A program made the translations under genes and the position numbers. Positions 33,774-37,853 of a stretch of 37,853 nucleotides of DNA are shown here, in pieces. The notes under the pieces were generated by a model. That model saw only the letters and a program-made list of their open reading frames with translations, made no database searches and had not been told where the DNA came from. The stretch covers positions 1 through 37,853 of the forward strand of contig JAITJX010000184.1 of NCBI GenBank assembly GCA_031278765.1, given 5' to 3'. The DNA is from Tannerella sp. Its GTDB lineage: Bacteria; Bacteroidota; Bacteroidia; Bacteroidales; Tannerellaceae. Position 1 is the first letter of the stretch, and each line of letters starts with the position of its first letter.

Positions 33774-35567
33774 ATGGCAGACGAAAACAGTAATAAAAAA
33801 ATTCACAAACTGCTCGTATGGCTGCAAAAGCACATCAGGGAGCGGACTTTCATCCTTCTTATTAGCTTTATGGTGGGCATTGGCGCCGCCTCGGCAGCCA
33901 TTATTCTGAAAAACGCCATACACTTCATACATGGAATTTTAATCCCACATCTTCGGGAAGGCGCAAACATCGGATTTTTGATTCTTCCACCGGCAGGCAT
34001 CCTGTTGACAAGTCTTTTCGTAAGATACATTGTACGCGACGACATCAGTCACGGCGTAACCAAAATACTGTTTGCCATCTCACAGCGCAAAAGCCGAATC
34101 AAGCCCCACAACACCTGGTCGTCGATCATTGCAAGCACGCTCACGATAGGATTCGGAGGATCTGTCGGCGCAGAAGCGCCTATTGTATTGACCGGCGCCG
34201 CAATAGGATCCAACCTGGGACGGTTTTTCCGACTTGAACAAAAGACGCTGATGATACTCGTCGGTTGCGGAGCGGCCGGAGCCATTGCAGGAATATTCAA
34301 AGCGCCCATTGCAGGACTTATCTTTGTCATCGAAGTATTGATGCTCGATTTGACCATGACCTCCGTCCTGCCGTTACTGATTTCCTCCGTCACCGCCGCC
34401 ACCATGTCGTATATCTTTACAGGGCCGGAGGCCATGTTCAGGTTTTCGCAAACGGAAATCTTCCAGATAGGACGCATCCCATACGTATTATTCCTGGGCG
34501 TATTTTGCGGTTTCCTCTCTCTGTACTTCACCCGCATGATGATCGGATTTGAAAACAAATTCAGGAAAATAAACAAACAATGGAAAAAATTCCTCACTGG
34601 CGCCGTGGCGCTAAGCATCCTGATTTTCCTCTTCCCGCCACTCTACGGCGAAGGATACGACACCATCGAATCGCTTCTCGACGGACGCTTCTCTTCTTTG
34701 ACAGACCACAGTCCGCTCGAGGGAAAAATCAACAACTATTGGGGCACAGTAATCTTCATGTCGCTGATACTGCTGACAAAAGTGTTTGCCACCAGCGCCA
34801 CAAACGGAGGAGGAGGCTGCGGAGGAACATTTGCGCCAAGCCTCTATCTCGGATGCATCGCCGGATTCGTCTTCGCGCATACCCTTAATTACTTCGGATT
34901 CTCCGGCGTTCTGTCAGAGAAAAACTTCGCCCTGCTGGGAATGGCCGGCGTGATGTCGGGCATCATGCACGCCCCGCTCACAGGCGTTTTCCTGATTGCA
35001 GAACTCACAGGAGGCTACGAACTCTTCCTGCCGCTCCTGATCGTATCCATCAGCTCCTACGTTACAATCATCGCTTTCGAACCGCACAGCATCTATTCCA
35101 TGCGACTGGCCAAAAAAGGAGAACTGATGACCCACCACAAAGATCAAGCCGTCTTGACGCTCATGAAAATGAATAATCTAATCGAAATGGATTTCATAAA
35201 AGTATCCCCCGATATGACGCTCGGCGACCTTGTGAAAAAAGCGCTCGTCTTCAGTGCGCGCAACCTGTTTCCCGTTGTCGACAAAAACGGCGTGTTGGTC
35301 GGAATTGTACAAGTAGACAACATTAGAAACATCATGTTTCGACCCGAACTCTACGACCGCTTCAAAGTATCGCGTTTCATGATATCTCCGCCTGCAAAAA
35401 TCCTGCAAGACATGCCGATGGGAAAGATAATGCACCTCTTCGACGACACGCAGGCATGGAACCTTCCGGTCGTCGACCGAGACGGACGCTATCTCGGCTT
35501 TGTTTCAAAATCAAAAATCTTCAATTCCTACCGTCAGGTACTTTGCGACACTTTTTCGGGAGATTAA
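33774..35567 (+). CDS. ClC-family chloride channel/transporter with two CBS domains
   Basis: A 597-residue membrane protein with the ClC fold (about 25-440) followed by a pair of CBS domains (about 465-590) that usually bind adenine nucleotides. The first anion-site motif is GGSVGAEAPIV (128-138): the gating glutamate is kept (Glu134), but the usual G-K/R-E-G-P reads GAEAP. The third motif GGTFAPSLYLG is normal. Whether it is a channel or a proton-coupled exchanger cannot be told. It starts 6 bases after the sugar transferase and ends the plus-strand unit; repeats and a terminator follow. Confidence 0.93.
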   Translation: MADENSNKKIHKLLVWLQKHIRERTFILLISFMVGIGAASAAIILKNAIHFIHGILIPHLREGANIGFLILPPAGILLTSLFVRYIVRDDISHGVTKILFAISQRKSRIKPHNTWSSIIASTLTIGFGGSVGAEAPIVLTGAAIGSNLGRFFRLEQKTLMILVGCGAAGAIAGIFKAPIAGLIFVIEVLMLDLTMTSVLPLLISSVTAATMSYIFTGPEAMFRFSQTEIFQIGRIPYVLFLGVFCGFLSLYFTRMMIGFENKFRKINKQWKKFLTGAVALSILIFLFPPLYGEGYDTIESLLDGRFSSLTDHSPLEGKINNYWGTVIFMSLILLTKVFATSATNGGGGCGGTFAPSLYLGCIAGFVFAHTLNYFGFSGVLSEKNFALLGMAGVMSGIMHAPLTGVFLIAELTGGYELFLPLLIVSISSYVTIIAFEPHSIYSMRLAKKGELMTHHKDQAVLTLMKMNNLIEMDFIKVSPDMTLGDLVKKALVFSARNLFPVVDKNGVLVGIVQVDNIRNIMFRPELYDRFKVSRFMISPPAKILQDMPMGKIMHLFDDTQAWNLPVVDRDGRYLGFVSKSKIFNSYRQVLCDTFSGD

Positions 35568-35572
35568 GCGAG

Positions 35573-35679
35573 TTAGATACACTGTGTATCTTTTCTCCCG
35601 CGCTCCGCAAACGATTAGATACACAGTGTATCTTTTCTCCCGCGCTCTGCAAACGATTAGATACACTGTGTATCTTTTC
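35573..35679. repeat. Three 42-base direct repeats, each with a 15-base palindrome
   Basis: Units begin at 35573, 35615 and 35657; the third is cut short after about 23 bases. Each starts TTAGATACAC(T/A)GTGTATC, a perfect palindrome of GATACAC and GTGTATC around one base (35576-35590, 35618-35632, 35660-35674), followed by TTTTC and a GC-rich CTCCCGCGCTC block. The second copy has the central base inverted. The region lies between the ClC stop and the terminator at 35731. It is not a CRISPR array because the intervening sequence is repeated too. It may be an intergenic repeat family, a weak tandem terminator, or binding sites. Confidence 0.85.
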
Positions 35680-35728
35680 CCTCCGGAAGCCGGAGAAGAA
35701 GGAAACAGAGAAGCAGGCTAAGGGAGAA

Positions 35729-35768
35729 AAAAAAATCCCGAAGTTTCAGGACTTCGGGATTTTTTTCG
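35729..35768. terminator. Bidirectional Rho-independent terminator
   Basis: ATCCCGAAGT (35735-35744) pairs perfectly with ACTTCGGGAT (35751-35760) around a 6-base loop. An A tract precedes and a T tract follows, so the hairpin works on both strands. It separates the plus-strand guaA-to-ClC unit from the convergent minus-strand surface protein. Confidence 0.92.
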
Positions 35769-35789
35769 TTTCACTGTGCGTTCGATACT

Positions 35790-37853
35790 TTATCGAACTG
35801 CTATTTTATATACCTTGCCGTCTTTGAGCGTGACGATGTACAGGCCTCTGTCGAGGGTCATCCTGCTGAGGCCGGAGGGTATTTCCACTTTCCTGTTCAA
35901 CACGCCCGTTATGCTGTATATGCTCACAACATCCTCCTTCGTCACGTTTATATATAACGTGTTGCGATGCGCCCAGAGGCGCCGTCCGGCAATATTTTCA
36001 TTGCCTACCCATGAGGCGGTTGAATGTTCCGGGCCGAAACTGATCGTCCACGGTTCTACTACCTGGCGGATGATGTACGTCACCGAGCCGTCGGATTCCT
36101 GTACCGATGTGGCGTCGAGATCTGCATCTGTATGCGAATAGAAGCCGTAGGCGTGGGTTTTCAACGGGGCAGTGTTCCACGTCAGATTCATTTCAAAGTC
36201 ATTATGACCTTTCACATAATTGCGTCCCACCTTATGGGGGGCTTCTTCGCCGTTTACTTTTACATAATTGAAGGTAACGCCGTCAATTTCGGGAAGATCA
36301 ACGTAACGCTGTATTTCGGGCATCGGGAATTTCGTTACGCAAAGATATACTTTGCCCGTTTCCGAGAAGTCGAGCGTATAGTAGCGGTCTCCGTGACGCT
36401 CTTCGAGAAGTACGATGTTTTTTGCGTATTCCGCGCCTGTGCCTTCATCGTCGACGTATTCCATAAATAAATAGCAACCGTCTGCGAGGGTTTCGATTTC
36501 AGGCTGTACTGCCAGACTTATTTTTCCCCTAAACCTGATCTCGCCCTGAACGCTAATGGTATCGGTTTGCATACAGTCTACAATCTCGCCCTGACTGTTG
36601 ATACGGCAATTTCTGTCGCTCACGGAGATGCGCAGGATGGAATACTGTTCCATCGTGAGGTCATGAACCGTCAGGCGTCCCTGTCTGTGGGGCGTCCGGC
36701 AGTCCGATTCCATCAGTGAGGAATAGCCCGGCGCAAGGATGCCGCCTTCTTTCACAAGCACATTCTCATGGATATGACCATAGCCGCCTGCTACCGTAGT
36801 CGGTACTACCGTGAGGGTATTTTCGTCCGGAAGGCTTAATTCCGAACCCGGCTCCAGGTGAAGATGCCTCATATAGATGCCTTTGTCGTTCATGATTTCG
36901 TCCATTTGTACCGGAGTGGCGAGCACAAATTTGCCCGAACGCTTCTCGGGAATGGACGGGTCGGTATAAAATTCGACTTTGTTGCGGATTCGCAGCAGGT
37001 CGGTACGTATGAAGGCGTTCACGTATTCGCCGCCGCTTACATTGTCGTATGCGTCGGAAAGGAACGAGATGCGTGCGTTGTTGGCCACTACCGTGTTGAA
37101 AATCGGCAGTTTGAAGTCGTGTTTGAAGGCAACGATCACATCGCCGCCCGTGCGCGGAGTGGCTTCACGTCCGGCCTGCGATTTGCCGTTCGGGGCGTTG
37201 TATGCCGTCTCGCCCTGTTCGGTGCAACGCTGGTAGCCTAATTCGACGACCGGAAGGCCGCGGTCTTCCATGACAATGGAGGGTCCCATTTTTTCAAGTT
37301 TCAGCGGATCGCGGTAGATGTCTTTGTAGTTTCCCAGCGTCGCGCCGCGATCGTTGATTACGCCGTAACGCATATCGCTGTTGCGCTGCGTTGCGTCGGT
37401 CGTGAACGGTTCCAGCTCGATAGCGTTGCGGTAAAGGCCGTCGAAGATGACGCTGTCGTGGAAGATGAGGCTGTCGGTTTTTAGCGTGATTTTCGTACCG
37501 GCGTCTTTGCCTGTATGAGCGTCTATTTCTGCGTGACCGAAGAACTCGATCACGGGGGCTTCAAGCAGCGATTTCTGGCCGTTTGTATGGATACGGGCGT
37601 CGTCGTGGAAGCCGATGTATGTCATTTCGGGGATCTCCCGACTCGTTGCGCCTTCTGTAGGCCAGGAAGACTTCCTGTCGCAGCCCTCGCACGTTGCGCG
37701 GCGTTTTTCGGGACAGTTCGTCCCGACGCCGTCGAACTGCGATTTGATGTACAGACCGTAACCGGCAACCGTTTCGCCGTGCAGCGTTCCTCCGACCGGT
37801 ACGGCTGCAAGACCGCTGCCGGCGCCGCCATAATACGTGAACTTCGTGAACAG
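35790..37853 (-). CDS. Large secreted protein with T9SS C-terminal sorting domain (5' end outside window)
   Basis: The frame stays open from the stop at 35790 to the right edge, giving 687 visible residues; an ATG at 37625 is internal, not the start, because the same frame continues upstream (KRRATCEGCDRKSSWPTEG is in it). The protein is beta-rich, with a Cys-containing segment near the visible start and a pattern like that of right-handed beta-helix or autotransporter-like surface proteins (GGILAPGYSS, LTVHDLTMEQYS). The last 75 or so residues fit a type A T9SS sorting domain: VVSIYSITG, then DRGLYIVTLKDGKVYKIAVR at the end. It is thus probably secreted and attached at the surface by T9SS. 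The G+C and codon choice are higher than in the central window. Confidence 0.82.
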   Translation of the reverse strand: MFTKFTYYGGAGSGLAAVPVGGTLHGETVAGYGLYIKSQFDGVGTNCPEKRRATCEGCDRKSSWPTEGATSREIPEMTYIGFHDDARIHTNGQKSLLEAPVIEFFGHAEIDAHTGKDAGTKITLKTDSLIFHDSVIFDGLYRNAIELEPFTTDATQRNSDMRYGVINDRGATLGNYKDIYRDPLKLEKMGPSIVMEDRGLPVVELGYQRCTEQGETAYNAPNGKSQAGREATPRTGGDVIVAFKHDFKLPIFNTVVANNARISFLSDAYDNVSGGEYVNAFIRTDLLRIRNKVEFYTDPSIPEKRSGKFVLATPVQMDEIMNDKGIYMRHLHLEPGSELSLPDENTLTVVPTTVAGGYGHIHENVLVKEGGILAPGYSSLMESDCRTPHRQGRLTVHDLTMEQYSILRISVSDRNCRINSQGEIVDCMQTDTISVQGEIRFRGKISLAVQPEIETLADGCYLFMEYVDDEGTGAEYAKNIVLLEERHGDRYYTLDFSETGKVYLCVTKFPMPEIQRYVDLPEIDGVTFNYVKVNGEEAPHKVGRNYVKGHNDFEMNLTWNTAPLKTHAYGFYSHTDADLDATSVQESDGSVTYIIRQVVEPWTISFGPEHSTASWVGNENIAGRRLWAHRNTLYINVTKEDVVSIYSITGVLNRKVEIPSGLSRMTLDRGLYIVTLKDGKVYKIAVR

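Noticed and set aside
34049-34618. Minus-strand frame of 189 codons opposite the ClC gene.
   Set aside because: Lies wholly within the ClC gene, with no promoter, signal or motif.
35573-35679. CRISPR array.
   Set aside because: The supposed spacers are near-identical, only three units exist, and no cas gene is in the window.
35456-35827. Plus-strand frame through the three 42-base repeats, encoding repeated LCIFSPAL-type units.
   Set aside because: It begins inside the ClC gene in another frame, lacks a ribosome-binding site, and runs through a terminator; repeats with a period divisible by three give such frames by chance.
37623-37625. ATG at 37625 as the true start of the right-end surface protein.
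   Set aside because: The same frame continues without a stop to the window edge and encodes plausible protein, and no signal peptide follows this ATG.

Overview
The window reads as chromosomal DNA of a Bacteroidales-type member of the Bacteroidota. The evidence is: repeated Bacteroidota promoter signatures (TAnnTTTG at -7, often with TTTG about 18-22 bases upstream), a Rho factor with a long disordered Q/N/P-rich insert, a C-terminal type IX secretion (T9SS) sorting domain, lipoprotein hydrolases, a methylmalonyl-CoA epimerase/decarboxylase operon for propionate metabolism, and a NamZ-type muramidase beside a sodium:solute symporter. Genus cannot be fixed from the sequence alone. Most of the window is ordinary housekeeping and carbohydrate-metabolism DNA. 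No phage, insertion sequence or CRISPR array is seen.

Layout. 1-831: 5' part of a minus-strand YDG-type surface protein, preceded by an unlisted 58-codon small ORF (532-708) that sits just behind a good promoter. 832-3180 (minus): exported C26 glutamine-amidotransferase-like peptidase and GH125 exo-mannosidase. 3303-6181 (plus): PAP2 phosphatase, aldose 1-epimerase lipoprotein, alpha/beta hydrolase. 6214-6303 (minus): tRNA-Ser(GCU). 6431-11667 (plus): apparent five-gene operon with a free-standing OB-fold protein, an archaeal-type aspartyl-tRNA synthetase, a Nif3-like protein, a zinc-ribbon coiled-coil protein and TilS. 11822-13915: rho; 13975-15417 (minus): rpoN, convergent with it. 15820-18992 (minus): mce, mmdA, OadG-like and biotin carrier genes, ending in a strong hairpin terminator. 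The membrane beta subunit of the decarboxylase is absent from the cluster.

18934-19412 is a gene-poor stretch with several inverted repeats. It leads to a 46-codon in-frame remnant of an HI0074-type (HEPN-like) nucleotidyltransferase partner, then NamZ, a sodium:solute symporter and a two-domain GT2 (cell-wall sugar salvage theme). 23770-25973: ECF sigma factor, single-pass membrane protein, secreted protein and predicted outer-membrane barrel, probably one envelope-signalling operon. 26098-29355: nucleotidyltransferase, eukaryotic-type hexokinase and GH18 lipoprotein. 29359-30165 (minus): tcdA. 30299-35567 (plus): guaA, TsaC/Sua5-type protein, polyprenyl-phosphate sugar transferase and a ClC channel with CBS domains. 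Then come three 42-base palindrome-containing repeats, a bidirectional terminator, and the 3' part of a large minus-strand T9SS cargo protein that runs off the right edge.

The strongest candidates for something new are the small ORF ahead of the surface protein, the duplicated OB-fold protein next to an archaeal-type AspRS, the AT-hook-like motifs inside the Rho insert, the HI0074 remnant acting as first cistron of the namZ operon, and the structured repeats at 19051-19179 and 35573-35679. No clearly complete undescribed system could be demonstrated by reading alone.
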